This document shows positions 7,715 through 15,349 of a stretch of DNA of 52,664 bases, piece by piece. Source of the stretch: Ruminococcus sp. (GTDB taxonomy: Bacteria > Bacillota > Clostridia > Oscillospirales > Ruminococcaceae); assembly GCA_017397925.1 (NCBI GenBank), contig JAFQHO010000043.1, positions 1 through 52,664 on the forward strand. Reading direction: 5' to 3'. The position numbers were made by a program, and so were the translations under genes. Each line of letters begins with the position of its first letter. Within the stretch, counting starts at the first letter, position 1. The notes below the pieces were generated by a model. That model was not told the origin of the DNA. It saw only the letters and a program-made list of their open reading frames with translations, and did no database searches.

Positions 7715-10063
7715 TTATTCTGATTTTTTACGGTAATCCGCAGCTTTTTGTGTGTCATTGAGCTTTTCATAGATATCCGCAAGTACACGATATGTTTTTA
7801 TAGTATCGGGATGCTTTTCATTAAACTTGCTTTCCAAAATGTGTTGTGACTTTTCAGCATATTCAACTGCTTTTTCCAGTTGGCCATCAGCTAATGATAT
7901 TTCTGCAAGTGTTCTGAAATTTTCAGCGGAATATGGATGTTCATTAAAGTTTATTTTTTCATAAATTTCTTTTGCTGTTTTAGCGTAACACATAGCGTTT
8001 GGATAATCTTCTTTCAGCAGATAAATATCTGCAAGCAAATTATATGTTCTGGCAGTGTTATCGTGCTCTGTGAATTTGTTTTTAAAGATTTCCAGCGCTT
8101 TTTCAGCATATATTAATGCATCATCCGGTTGTGCCGTCATTTTAAAAACAAATCCTAAATTGTAGTATGTTGTAGCTATATCAGGGTGTTCCATTCCGAG
8201 TACCGACTCATTAATCGCTAATGCTTTATTGTAGTATTCTAAAGCTTTAGAGTAATCGTCCATAAATCCATATGTGATTCCAATATTATTGTATGTTGAA
8301 GCTGTAATAGGGTGTTTCGTTCCGAGTTTTTTTTCACGAATTTCTAAAGCTTTATTATGGTTTTCTAAAGCCTTAGGATAATCGCCCATTGTTCCATATG
8401 TGAATCCAACATTATTGTATACTAACGCTGTAAAAGTATCTTCCATTTTAGATGCTTTTTCACAAATTTCTAAAGCTTTATTATGATATTCTAAAGCTTT
8501 AGCGTAATCGCCAGTGTCCATATATGTAACTCCAATATTATTGTATACTGTTGCTGTATTAAAATGCTCTATTCCGAACTCTTTTTCATAAATCGCTAAT
8601 GCCTTATTATGGTATTCTAAAGCCTTATTATAATCACAAGTACATCCATATATGTTTCCAATATAATTATATGTTAAAGCTGTGTCAGGGTGTTCTGTTC
8701 CGAGATTTTTCTCACATATTATTCTATTTTTCTCAAAAAAATTCAAAGCATTATTGTACACAGCCAATTCACTGTAAATAATTCCTGTCGAAGCATAAAA
8801 CGGAACAAGATCAAGACTTTTTTCTTCTGAAAAGAATTCCGCTACTGAAACAACATGAGGCATCAGTTTATTTTGTATATCAATACCTTTTCCGCTGCTA
8901 TTATCTAATGCTTTTTTCAAATGATATATTAGTTTTAAAGCTGTATTCAGATCTGTTGGATTGCTGCAGCGCACAGTTTGTGCTATTACAGGATGAATAT
9001 AAACATCTCCGTTTTCGCATTCGTTCAACCAGCCTCGTTTGATTAGTTCTTTTATTTGATTGCGACCTAACCAGTCTTTTGCATTTATTCTTTGAAGAGG
9101 CTGGTTTGGGGCAAGCAGAGAAAAGAGTTTCAATGTTCTTAATTGCTGCTGATTTTTTATCTTAGCTATATCAAACAACTTTTTCATGTGTTCGAAGAAT
9201 GTCGCTTCAAAGCTTTCTTCAGGTTTGCTAAATGAGATCTGATCTGAAATTCCTTTCAAAGAAAAGCCGTTGTTTTTCAGTTCAGAGAGCAGCTCTTCTG
9301 CTGTAAATCCACATTCTTTCTGTGTTCTGGCAAGCAGACATATCGTTTGTGTATGATAGCCGGCAATTTCCAATATCTCATTAATATAGGTTTCGTTTTC
9401 TTCTTTCTTATCACGACTGAGCTTGCGATAAAGATTCATACAGACTTCCGCAGGAAACTGTGGAAGTATATATTCTTCTATTTGTTCGATTCTGTATCTT
9501 GCTGTTAAAATAACACGGCAAGTACAGCTACGCAGGAAATTGACATCTTCATCAGTAATATCGTCAGCGTTATCTATAAACAACACAAGTGATGAACCAA
9601 GTGAATTAAATAGATTTTTAGCCTGTTGCAAATATAATTCCGGATCGTTTAATGTATAATCTACGCTTTTTATCTTTTTAAAAATACTGCTTTTCAAATC
9701 ATTTTTGTATGGTATCCAACCAATATGCTTTATACTTTCTGGTGGATTTTTCAGATATTTTTTGAATAACTGACAGCATAAAGAAGTTTTTCCGAATCCT
9801 CCGATACCTTGTATCTGAAGTTTTATTGACGAGTCATCTTCTATAATTTCTGTTACTTCCTTAATTTCATCATCTCGTTCCAGAAAATAATCTCTATTAA
9901 GTGACCAAGCTGCATCGCTTGTAATAATTGTATCAAGCGGTGCTCGAGGCGATTGCATTAATATGGTTAAATTTTGTTGTTGACCGCCTTGATTAATACC
10001 ACTCAAACAATTATTGCTTCCGTTGAGTGAGATTTCGTTTTGTGGTATCACATAGTCTGTCAT
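7715..10063 (-). CDS. STAND NTPase (NLR-like) with C-terminal TPR repeats
   Basis: A 782-residue signalling ATPase. The start MTDYVIPQNE (10063) is preceded by AAAGGAAG. Residues 9-25 form the amyloid-like motif NEISLNGSNNCLSGINQ. The NTPase follows: P-loop GIGGFGKT at 86-93, Walker B LVLFIDNADD at 159-168, then an arginine-containing sensor strand RVILTARYR and a winged-helix region (about 300-375). From about residue 420 to the end run TPR units of about 42 residues (for example YNNIGVTYMDTGDYAKALEYHNKAL), the ligand-sensing end in this class. Bacterial STAND proteins of this plan are innate immune sensors that oligomerise on detecting phage proteins. Here the motif would nucleate the effector encoded 19 bp downstream on the same transcript. 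Trigger unknown. Confidence 0.92.
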   Translation of the reverse strand: MTDYVIPQNEISLNGSNNCLSGINQGGQQQNLTILMQSPRAPLDTIITSDAAWSLNRDYFLERDDEIKEVTEIIEDDSSIKLQIQGIGGFGKTSLCCQLFKKYLKNPPESIKHIGWIPYKNDLKSSIFKKIKSVDYTLNDPELYLQQAKNLFNSLGSSLVLFIDNADDITDEDVNFLRSCTCRVILTARYRIEQIEEYILPQFPAEVCMNLYRKLSRDKKEENETYINEILEIAGYHTQTICLLARTQKECGFTAEELLSELKNNGFSLKGISDQISFSKPEESFEATFFEHMKKLFDIAKIKNQQQLRTLKLFSLLAPNQPLQRINAKDWLGRNQIKELIKRGWLNECENGDVYIHPVIAQTVRCSNPTDLNTALKLIYHLKKALDNSSGKGIDIQNKLMPHVVSVAEFFSEEKSLDLVPFYASTGIIYSELAVYNNALNFFEKNRIICEKNLGTEHPDTALTYNYIGNIYGCTCDYNKALEYHNKALAIYEKEFGIEHFNTATVYNNIGVTYMDTGDYAKALEYHNKALEICEKASKMEDTFTALVYNNVGFTYGTMGDYPKALENHNKALEIREKKLGTKHPITASTYNNIGITYGFMDDYSKALEYYNKALAINESVLGMEHPDIATTYYNLGFVFKMTAQPDDALIYAEKALEIFKNKFTEHDNTARTYNLLADIYLLKEDYPNAMCYAKTAKEIYEKINFNEHPYSAENFRTLAEISLADGQLEKAVEYAEKSQHILESKFNEKHPDTIKTYRVLADIYEKLNDTQKAADYRKKSE
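9989..10039 (-). other. Amyloid-like nucleating motif at the STAND N-terminus
   Basis: Codons 9-25 of the STAND gene encode NEISLNGSNNCLSGINQ. It matches the second effector copy at 8 of 17 positions (N1, I3, G7, N10, L12, G14, I15, Q17). A Gln/Gly-rich linker (GGQQQ) follows, as expected for a flexible tether to the ATPase. Confidence 0.65.
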
Positions 10064-10102
10064 GTTTTTCACTTCCTTTAAAGAATTCAACAATATATGC
10101 TA

Positions 10103-10131
10103 ATTATACCACATTTTTGACAAATATGCAA
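10103..10131 (-). promoter_or_regulatory. Promoter of the STAND-effector operon
   Basis: On the minus strand, TTGCAT (10126-10131), a 17-bp spacer and TATAAT (10103-10108) form a near-consensus vegetative promoter 40 bp before the STAND start. Confidence 0.75.
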
Positions 10132-10166
10132 TACCTATTTCTCTTGATATTCAATCAACATAAAAC

Positions 10167-10268
10167 AAATTATCGTTTTTATCGTTCCAAAAAAACGATT
10201 TAGAAACGATTCAGAAACGATATTTCAAATCTCACCAAATAAAACATCCCCGCAATTGCGGGGACATA
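10167..10268 (-). repeat. 102-bp direct repeat, copy 1, containing a terminator
   Basis: This segment recurs at 12024-12143. The last 98 bp are identical, ending in a TCCCCGCAATTGCGGGGA hairpin; the copies differ only by two extra 9-bp ATCGTTTTT units in copy 2. Inside are many ATCGTT/AACGAT boxes. On the minus strand the GC-rich hairpin lies just past the XRE gene stop, so it probably terminates that transcript. Confidence 0.9.
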
Positions 10269-10285
10269 ACTTTATATATGTTTGT

Positions 10286-10690
10286 TTATTTTGGGAATCC
10301 GTTCAAGGCAACATATACCACAAATGATATTATATCTATCGCAAGTATAGCTCCAATAATTATTCCTGCGATTTTCAATCCTTTTTTGATTTTTTCCCTG
10401 TTGCTGTCCGTGAGGACGTTTGCCTTGATATCGGCTTTTATTTCGCTATATATATCCGGCTTTGCGGGCTGTACTTCAGGTACAGGTTCGGGTGCTTTAT
10501 CCAGTACCAGTTCGTCAAGGGATATGCCGAAAAGGTCGCTTATAGCGACAAGCTTCTCCATATCAGGAGTGGAGTCACCGACTTCCCATTTTGATACAGT
10601 CTGCCTTGAAACGTTCAGACGGTTTGCAAGCTCCTCCTGTGAGAAGCCCTTCTGCTTTCTAAGTTCATACAGTTTATTATTGAATTCCAA
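10286..10690 (-). CDS. XRE-family regulator with C-terminal membrane anchor
   Basis: 134 residues. Residues 5-60 are a classic Cro/C1 HTH (KGFSQEELANRLNVSRQTVSK then WEVGDSTPDMEKLVAISDLF). A Pro-rich linker and a Lys-rich helix lead to one membrane segment near the C-terminus (about 107-129, IAGIIIGAILAIDIISFVVYV). Such membrane-tethered XRE proteins are common next to CPBP proteases and transporters in Firmicutes. It starts 9 bp after the stop of the CPBP gene, so the two are co-transcribed. The likely role is regulation of this pair in response to a membrane event; target unknown. Confidence 0.88.
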   Translation of the reverse strand: MEFNNKLYELRKQKGFSQEELANRLNVSRQTVSKWEVGDSTPDMEKLVAISDLFGISLDELVLDKAPEPVPEVQPAKPDIYSEIKADIKANVLTDSNREKIKKGLKIAGIIIGAILAIDIISFVVYVALNGFPK

Positions 10691-10699
10691 AACTCATAC

Positions 10700-11617
10700 C
10701 TACCTTTCTTTATTGCCCTTTTTATATGAATACCACATCAGTACAGCCGCAACAGCTGCAACAGCAACAGTAATTATGCTCGCCTCTATGCCGTATTTAC
10801 CGCCGTTAAGAAGATTTTCGCCAACGCTTCTCATGCCGATGAGTGCATTTGAATCTCCCTCGCTGCCGCTGAGGTTAAGTCCGAGAATGCAACTCAGGCA
10901 GAAATTCCATATGGCGTGCAGTCCGCAGGCAGCCCATATGCTCTTTGTACGCAGTGTAAGGAACGAAAATACGCATGAGATAGCTACTAAATTTATCAAT
11001 CCCGAAATAACAAACTGTAACTCTGAACCGTTCAGCGTGCCAATGTGCGGAAGAGTGAACACAAGTGTGTTTGCACCGACAGCAACGGCGAGGGAGACCT
11101 TGTCTTTTAGCCCGTGAAAGACCAATCCTCTGGAAAGAAACTCCTCGGCCGCTCCCTGAATTACATATCCGCCGAGCATAAGCAGTAACATTGTGATATT
11201 GATGTCAGCGGAAAAACCGCTGATTTTTATAGTACCTGTTGTTATTATAGCAGAAACCGAGACAATAATCAACAACACGCCTATACCTGCACCGATAAAC
11301 CAGCCTAAAATATTTTTAGTTATTCCCATTTCCGAGAGTTTTCTTTTTTCAATCAGTTTCCAGTAAAGGACGCTTACAGCAATAATTACTATCATACCAT
11401 ATAGCTTAATGAGCATCATAACGCTGTCATTGAACATTTCACCCTGTAAAAAGTTTTTACCGCAGACTAACATCAAACATATGACAAGTCCCTCTGAAAG
11501 AAATATTCCTGCCAGATAGCACACCACAAACGCAAGCAGCTTTTTCACAACCAACATTGCAATCGGCATATCCGATCTGTTGTTGAATGGGCTAAGATTT
11601 TTAATGATACTTTTCAT
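10700..11617 (-). CDS. CPBP (Abi/CAAX-like) intramembrane metalloprotease
   Basis: A 305-residue polytopic membrane protein with about eight hydrophobic segments. The three family motifs are present: EEFLSRG (E-E-x-x-x-R), FTLPH (F-x-x-x-H) and HAIWN (H-x-x-x-N), which together form the metal-binding active site. Family members process prenylated-type or bacteriocin peptides or act in self-immunity to bacteriocins. First gene of a two-gene leftward unit with the XRE regulator; the ATG follows AAAAGGAGG. No bacteriocin precursor gene is evident nearby. Confidence 0.92.
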   Translation of the reverse strand: MKSIIKNLSPFNNRSDMPIAMLVVKKLLAFVVCYLAGIFLSEGLVICLMLVCGKNFLQGEMFNDSVMMLIKLYGMIVIIAVSVLYWKLIEKRKLSEMGITKNILGWFIGAGIGVLLIIVSVSAIITTGTIKISGFSADINITMLLLMLGGYVIQGAAEEFLSRGLVFHGLKDKVSLAVAVGANTLVFTLPHIGTLNGSELQFVISGLINLVAISCVFSFLTLRTKSIWAACGLHAIWNFCLSCILGLNLSGSEGDSNALIGMRSVGENLLNGGKYGIEASIITVAVAAVAAVLMWYSYKKGNKER

Positions 11618-11857
11618 AGATGAATTCCTCCTTTTATCGCTGAACGATAGTTTTTTTCTGATGAATCCATAGTATCATTTCTGCCCGTGGAAGTCTACCA
11701 ATTACACTTGGAAATACGGCAACGGATGTTAACAATCGTGTTAACATCCGTTGCATTGGCTATTTATAGCCAAACTTCAAATTGCTCTCAAAATTTATTT
11801 CTCTGAACTTTCTTTAGATTAAGGGCATCTCTAAAAACCCCTTTTGAGAAAAATCAG

Positions 11858-11944
11858 CTATGCACGGCATCTGCAAGGAAACCTTCCGCAGGCGGCATTA
11901 AGCTCTCGTTTCAGTTCAACGGTGTATGATTCTTTATAAGTCAT
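11858..11944 (-). pseudogene. Remnant of an AlbA_2/Schlafen-type ATP-binding gene
   Basis: A strong ribosome site (AAGGAG) and ATG at 11944 open a frame that reads MTYKESYTVELKRELN, then loses family resemblance and stops after 28 codons. E-S-x-T-V-E-x-K-R-E-L is how many AlbA_2-domain ATP-binding proteins begin. I read this as the surviving 5' end of such a gene cut off by a deletion or insertion. A functional short peptide is possible but unlikely. Confidence 0.5.
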
Positions 11945-12023
11945 ATCAATTCTCCTTTTCTATTTTATCAGTTCTATCAACTATTACAGCACGCTTCACC
12001 TAAAATATCAATAGTTAAAGCAG

Positions 12024-12143
12024 AAATTATCGTTTTTATCGTTTTTATCGTTTTTATCGTTCCAAAAAAACGATTTAGAAACGATTCAGAAACGATATTT
12101 CAAATCTCACCAAATAAAACATCCCCGCAATTGCGGGGACATA
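12024..12143 (-). repeat. 120-bp direct repeat, copy 2, with expanded 9-bp units
   Basis: Second copy of the 10167-10268 element: three ATCGTTTTT units plus ATCGTTCC here against one plus ATCGTTCC there, then 98 identical bases ending in the GC-rich hairpin. It lies downstream of the leftward 131-aa gene (stop 12188). The two copies bracket the XRE-CPBP pair, so recombination between them would delete it. Confidence 0.9.
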
Positions 12144-12187
12144 GCCGTTAGAAAAACTCAAATTTATGCTTAGATTTGTCTGCTGTT

Positions 12188-12583
12188 TTAGGAATTAGTA
12201 TCAATGTAATCTTTTAAAACCTGTGCTTCCCAATACATATCAGGTTCTATTTTGCTGTTTATCAAATATAACATTCCTTTTTTTGATTTGATTTTGGCTA
12301 ATGACATGAAAATATGACAAGATATATTATCAAGCTCCTCTGTCATTAAGCTTAATAATTTCGGCTCATTTAATTTCAGTAACTCTGTATCAAACTTGGA
12401 AATCCAATATGCCGCACCTATTCGAACATCGCCTGATTCATCGTTTTCTAATAAATCAAATAAAATATTCAGCATATTTTCGTCATTTAAATAGTCCTGA
12501 AAATATTTTTCTGATGTGCTTTTGGTACTCTTATGCAGAGTTCCAATCAGGTGTTCTTTGACTGTTTTTTTATTAATATCCAT
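12188..12583 (-). CDS. Small HEAT-like repeat protein, unknown
   Basis: 131 residues, soluble and helical. Segments such as LFDLLENDESGDVRIGAAYW and LLSLMTEELDNISCHIFMSL have the length and D-V-R spacing of HEAT/armadillo helices. I do not recognise the family. Its place in a string of small leftward genes with a SUKH immunity gene suggests a toxin-immunity or accessory protein, but no toxin is encoded beside it. ATG follows AAGGAG. A fragment of the neighbouring fic gene's 5' end lies upstream of its start. Confidence 0.7.
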   Translation of the reverse strand: MDINKKTVKEHLIGTLHKSTKSTSEKYFQDYLNDENMLNILFDLLENDESGDVRIGAAYWISKFDTELLKLNEPKLLSLMTEELDNISCHIFMSLAKIKSKKGMLYLINSKIEPDMYWEAQVLKDYIDTNS

Positions 12584-12627
12584 ATTTTCTCCTTATTTTA
12601 AACCAATCTTTGAGTTTTCTGTTTTTT

Positions 12628-12655
12628 AGAAAGCAGAACAGGCAGGATTTATCTG
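12628..12655 (-). repeat. Degenerate fragment of the fic 5' coding end
   Basis: On the minus strand this repeats fic codons 2-14 with an internal deletion: 18 bp at 12628-12645 are identical to 13994-14011 in fic (the LPVLLS codons), and TCAGATA next to it matches codons 2-4. The reading frame is broken by a stop. It lies between two small genes. Confidence 0.65.
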
Positions 12656-12679
12656 ATGTGAATTTCGTCCGCTAACATT

Positions 12680-13228
12680 TTAGGGAGTGGTATTAAAATC
12701 ATACTCCTGCAACTCGTTTATATCAATAGTAATATATCTGACTTTCTCTTTCAGCTTAGCGGCTTCTTTGCCAATATACCAGCCTTTGATTTGTTTACAG
12801 TGCATTCTAAGCGCCTTTGCGGCAGTTTTAATTAGCGTGTTTGATATCTCATTTTTTTTCATAATGGCAAACTGTCCATGCATCAGGAAATTGCTGTCAG
12901 GACTGAGACCGCCAGGCGAAAAGCTCATACAGGTGTCATTCATAGAATCATAGACGCAATAGAAAATACCGTGGCACTTAGAATCTATTTTCTCTGTTAC
13001 TACCGGTAAATCCCTTTTCATGATACAATAGTTCTCGGAACAGTGACTTTTTGAATAATAAATGCCTATGTGCGGTAATTCTTCAATAGATGTAAATGTC
13101 GCAGGTGACGAGGTTGACATATTTCCTGTTTCAAAATATTTTATTTCAAATGGTAACAGTTCACAGAAGGTTTTCATGATAGATAGTATATCATCTTTTG
13201 TTGCAAAAAACAACAATTTACCGCTCAT
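12680..13228 (-). CDS. Unknown protein, 182 aa
   Basis: A soluble protein with seven cysteines scattered through the chain and a C-terminal Lys-rich helix (GKEAAKLKEKVRYI). No family recognised, no signal peptide, no membrane segment. It starts with ATG after GAGAGG, 33 bp past the fic stop, so it is likely co-transcribed with fic. Its last codons and stop lie inside a 22-bp sequence that recurs (21 of 22 bases) at the palindromic element at the right end of the window. Placement suggests an immunity-like gene; that is context only. Confidence 0.65.
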   Translation of the reverse strand: MSGKLLFFATKDDILSIMKTFCELLPFEIKYFETGNMSTSSPATFTSIEELPHIGIYYSKSHCSENYCIMKRDLPVVTEKIDSKCHGIFYCVYDSMNDTCMSFSPGGLSPDSNFLMHGQFAIMKKNEISNTLIKTAAKALRMHCKQIKGWYIGKEAAKLKEKVRYITIDINELQEYDFNTTP

Positions 13229-13261
13229 TATAATTCCTCTCTTTCAATGGAAATATGTTGA

Positions 13262-14032
13262 TTATATGTGCTTGCTTATAATTTCTCTTGCTGTCAGTTC
13301 ATTCCTGTCGTAGTCAATTCTGAAATAGTCAAGGATAACTTTCATATCGTCCTGCGTAGACAGGAATACATCTATAAGCCTTTCTCTTTTCTCGTCAGAC
13401 TGCCACTCTTTCAAGCCCATATAATAAAAATGCTTGATTTCTTCATTTATAAAGAAAGGAACAATACCATTTTCAAGACATTGTTTAAGCATTAAAAGTC
13501 TGCCGATACGTCCGTTTCCGTCATAAAACGGATGTATCTTTTCAAATTCTGCATGAAATTCAGCAATGTCATACAGGTCAAGAACTGGCGTATTATCATA
13601 TCTGCGGAGAAGTTTTTGTACAAGAACCGAAACATCTTCCGGTGAAGCAGTTTTTATCGTTCCGACTTCATTGGGATATTTCTTGTAATCGCCTACAACG
13701 GCATAATCCTCATCATCCTGCATAATACCATTTTTCAACATTCGATGCAGCTGCTTGATATAGTCCTCGGTTATCGGCTCATTTATAGTATCAAGGATAA
13801 AATCAAAACATCTGAAATGATTTGCCGCCTCAAATACATCATTTACAGGAACGACACCGTCAATAGTATGAGTTTCATAAATATATCTGGTCTGGTCGTG
13901 GGTTAGTCTGCTGCCTTCGATGTGGTTGGAGTTATAAGCAAAATCTACCTGCATTCTATTGTATATGCTGCCTTTGATCTTTCTGCTCTTCTCAGAAAGC
14001 AGAACAGGCAGAAGCTCTCTTGTATCTGACAT
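13262..14032 (-). CDS. Fic-domain protein, class II (N-terminal inhibitory helix)
   Basis: A 256-residue Fic protein. The active-site motif HPFYDGNGRIGR is intact (H-P-F-x-D/E-G-N-G-R-x-x-R), so AMP transfer or a related nucleotidyl transfer to a target hydroxyl is expected. SNHIEGSRLT near residue 36 is the inhibitory motif [S/T]-x-x-x-E-[G/N], whose Glu blocks productive ATP binding; its N-terminal place makes this class II. Cytoplasmic. Targets cannot be read from sequence. Its promoter and first eight codons are duplicated 1 kb upstream ahead of the SUKH gene. Confidence 0.93.
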   Translation of the reverse strand: MSDTRELLPVLLSEKSRKIKGSIYNRMQVDFAYNSNHIEGSRLTHDQTRYIYETHTIDGVVPVNDVFEAANHFRCFDFILDTINEPITEDYIKQLHRMLKNGIMQDDEDYAVVGDYKKYPNEVGTIKTASPEDVSVLVQKLLRRYDNTPVLDLYDIAEFHAEFEKIHPFYDGNGRIGRLLMLKQCLENGIVPFFINEEIKHFYYMGLKEWQSDEKRERLIDVFLSTQDDMKVILDYFRIDYDRNELTAREIISKHI

Positions 14033-14076
14033 AAGTTACCACCTTTTATCTTTAAATAATATTATAACAAGCTATA
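14009..14076 (-). promoter_or_regulatory. fic promoter and 5' end, copy A of a duplicated segment
   Basis: Contains TATAAT on the minus strand within ATTATAACAAGCTATA, with TTGGCT 17 bp upstream as -35, the leader and the first codons of fic. About 27 bp over the start codon and about 27 bp over the -10 region match 15023-15090. Confidence 0.7.
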
Positions 14077-14099
14077 GAGGGGGAGCCAAGTTACTTTAA

Positions 14100-14963
14100 T
14101 CATCCTAAAAGAACATTGAATCCATTCATAATTGTTCTGCCAATAGGACTTACAAAGTTTTCGTCTTTAAGCAGACCTGATATATTGTTCAATAGCATCT
14201 GTCCGTCACCTGTGAGCCAGATCTTTCCTTCGTCGACATAACAACTGCCTACACATACAGCATTTTTATCATAATGATCATGGATCCATTTTTCATCATA
14301 ATCATCAATATACTCGAATATTCCGTCTGAGTATATAAATATATCGGGCTCTTTTCCGGAATCACATCTGCAGGAAATTCCAGAAAATTCTTCAAAGAAG
14401 GCTTTTTGACGATCAGTCAATGTAACGCTGTGTTCTTCACACTCAGCAAGTAAAGCTGAAATATCGACTTTTCTGCCTTCATACCAGCCACTTTTTTTAA
14501 GATATTCGTAAGTTTGGGATGAAATGGGAGCGTGATAATCGTATTCGGCTCTCATAAAATAGTCAAAAAGCTGCTCAATGCAGTCTGCTATTTTCCTTTT
14601 TGACTGATTATAGTAACAGCCATCGTTTAGCATATATGCACTCTCAATTGTACCGGTATCGCTGAACCCTCTGCAATCGGAATTTGCTACCGTCCCGATA
14701 AATACAGCGTATTGATCAAATTCGGGCCAGTATTTAGCGGGATTCAAAAGCGGCATAAAAAAGAACCTCAATCTGTCACCTGAGCTTTTTTCGATTCTGT
14801 CAATATGAAAGTTGCCGTATTCTTTGACAAGTTCAATGATTTTTTCACATGTTGAAATATTTTGTTCCTTGATCTTTTCTTCATATGATCTTAACAGTTG
14901 TTCAATCGACCTATCGTCATTTATAAAACCGGGGTCATTTTTTATATCGTTAAAACTTATCAA
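14100..14963 (-). CDS. SUKH-3-like immunity protein
   Basis: 287 residues, start TTG at 14963 chosen because GGAGGTG lies 9 bp upstream and no ATG fits. The C-terminal half has the SUKH-3 pattern: GWYEGRKVDIS, then KAFFEEFSGI, then VGSCYVDEGKIWLTGDGQML. SUKH proteins neutralise secreted nuclease and deaminase toxins of contact-dependent and polymorphic toxin systems. The N-terminal 130 residues are extra and unassigned. Its start lies 2 bp beyond the stop of a short leader frame derived from the fic 5' end, so translation is probably coupled. No matching toxin gene is in the window, as in orphan immunity islands. Confidence 0.78.
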   Translation of the reverse strand: MISFNDIKNDPGFINDDRSIEQLLRSYEEKIKEQNISTCEKIIELVKEYGNFHIDRIEKSSGDRLRFFFMPLLNPAKYWPEFDQYAVFIGTVANSDCRGFSDTGTIESAYMLNDGCYYNQSKRKIADCIEQLFDYFMRAEYDYHAPISSQTYEYLKKSGWYEGRKVDISALLAECEEHSVTLTDRQKAFFEEFSGISCRCDSGKEPDIFIYSDGIFEYIDDYDEKWIHDHYDKNAVCVGSCYVDEGKIWLTGDGQMLLNNISGLLKDENFVSPIGRTIMNGFNVLLG

Positions 14964-14965
14964 AC

Positions 14966-15046
14966 TTATACTTCACCTCCGAGTGTAAACAAATATTTTT
15001 CACATGTGGGCATATACTTGCTCAGAAGCTCTCTTGTATCTGACAT
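14966..15046 (-). pseudogene. Truncated fic 5' end acting as leader frame
   Basis: ATG at 15046 begins MSDTRELL, identical to Fic residues 1-8, then diverges (SKYMPTCEKYLFTLGGEV) and stops at 14966. The frame ends within the SUKH ribosome site. It is either a recombination scar or a working leader peptide that couples translation to SUKH. Confidence 0.7.
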
Positions 15047-15103
15047 AAGGAACGCCCCATTTATCTTTTATAATATTATAACAAGCTATAAAATATTAGT
15101 CAA
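15023..15103 (-). promoter_or_regulatory. Promoter of the SUKH unit, copy B of the fic leader
   Basis: On the minus strand TTGACT (15098-15103), 17-bp spacer and TATAAT (15075-15080). From the -10 through the first codons it is a diverged copy of the fic promoter region at 14009-14076. Confidence 0.75.
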
Positions 15104-15232
15104 GACGCTTTAACAGAAGAACTGTTATCCCGATGGACGAAAGAACTATTCTGCTGATTTTTTATCGTCTTTATTCGTCCTTGATTTTGCAGGTATCGCA
15201 AAATAGCGTAGGAAAAATGTAGGAAAATAACG

Positions 15233-15262
15233 AAAAAAGCACCTTCGATTTCTCGAAAGTGC
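15233..15262 (-). terminator. Terminator of the tRNA operon
   Basis: Minus strand: GCACTTTCGA / TCGAAGGTGC 10-bp stem (one G-T pair), 4-nt loop, followed by TTTTTT. Lies 10 bp beyond the tRNA-His CCA end. Confidence 0.85.
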
Positions 15263-15271
15263 CTATTCTTC

Positions 15272-15349
15272 TGGGGTGGGAGATGGGATTCGAACCCACG
15301 ATCTTCGGGACCACAATCCGACGCTTTAACCAGCTAAGCTACACCCACC
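15272..15349 (-). tRNA. tRNA-His (GTG)
   Basis: Cloverleaf with acceptor GTGGGTG, an extra 5' G (G-1) pairing C73 as in all His tRNAs, anticodon loop TTGTGGT (GTG), T-arm GGGTTCGAATCCC, and an encoded CCA end. Confidence 0.95.

Larger units (their letters stand above)
11618..12187. other. 570-bp non-coding stretch with gene remnant and repeat
   Basis: No intact gene is present. It holds the promoter side of the CPBP gene, a broken AlbA_2-type gene start (11858-11944), a run of ATCGTTTTT units and the second copy of the 102/120-bp repeat with its terminator hairpin. Confidence 0.7.

Noticed and set aside
8200-8720. Regular DNA repeats of about 126 bp
   Set aside because: They encode the 42-residue TPR units of the STAND protein, so the periodicity is coding, not CRISPR or satellite.
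10278-11117. A 279-codon open frame on the plus strand across the XRE and CPBP genes
   Set aside because: It is antisense to two clearly recognisable proteins, has low-complexity Ser/Leu-rich sequence and no ribosome site.
11821-11860. Insertion-sequence end (GGCATCTCTAAAAACC-like)
   Set aside because: Resembles some IS ends but no matching inverted partner or transposase fragment was found.
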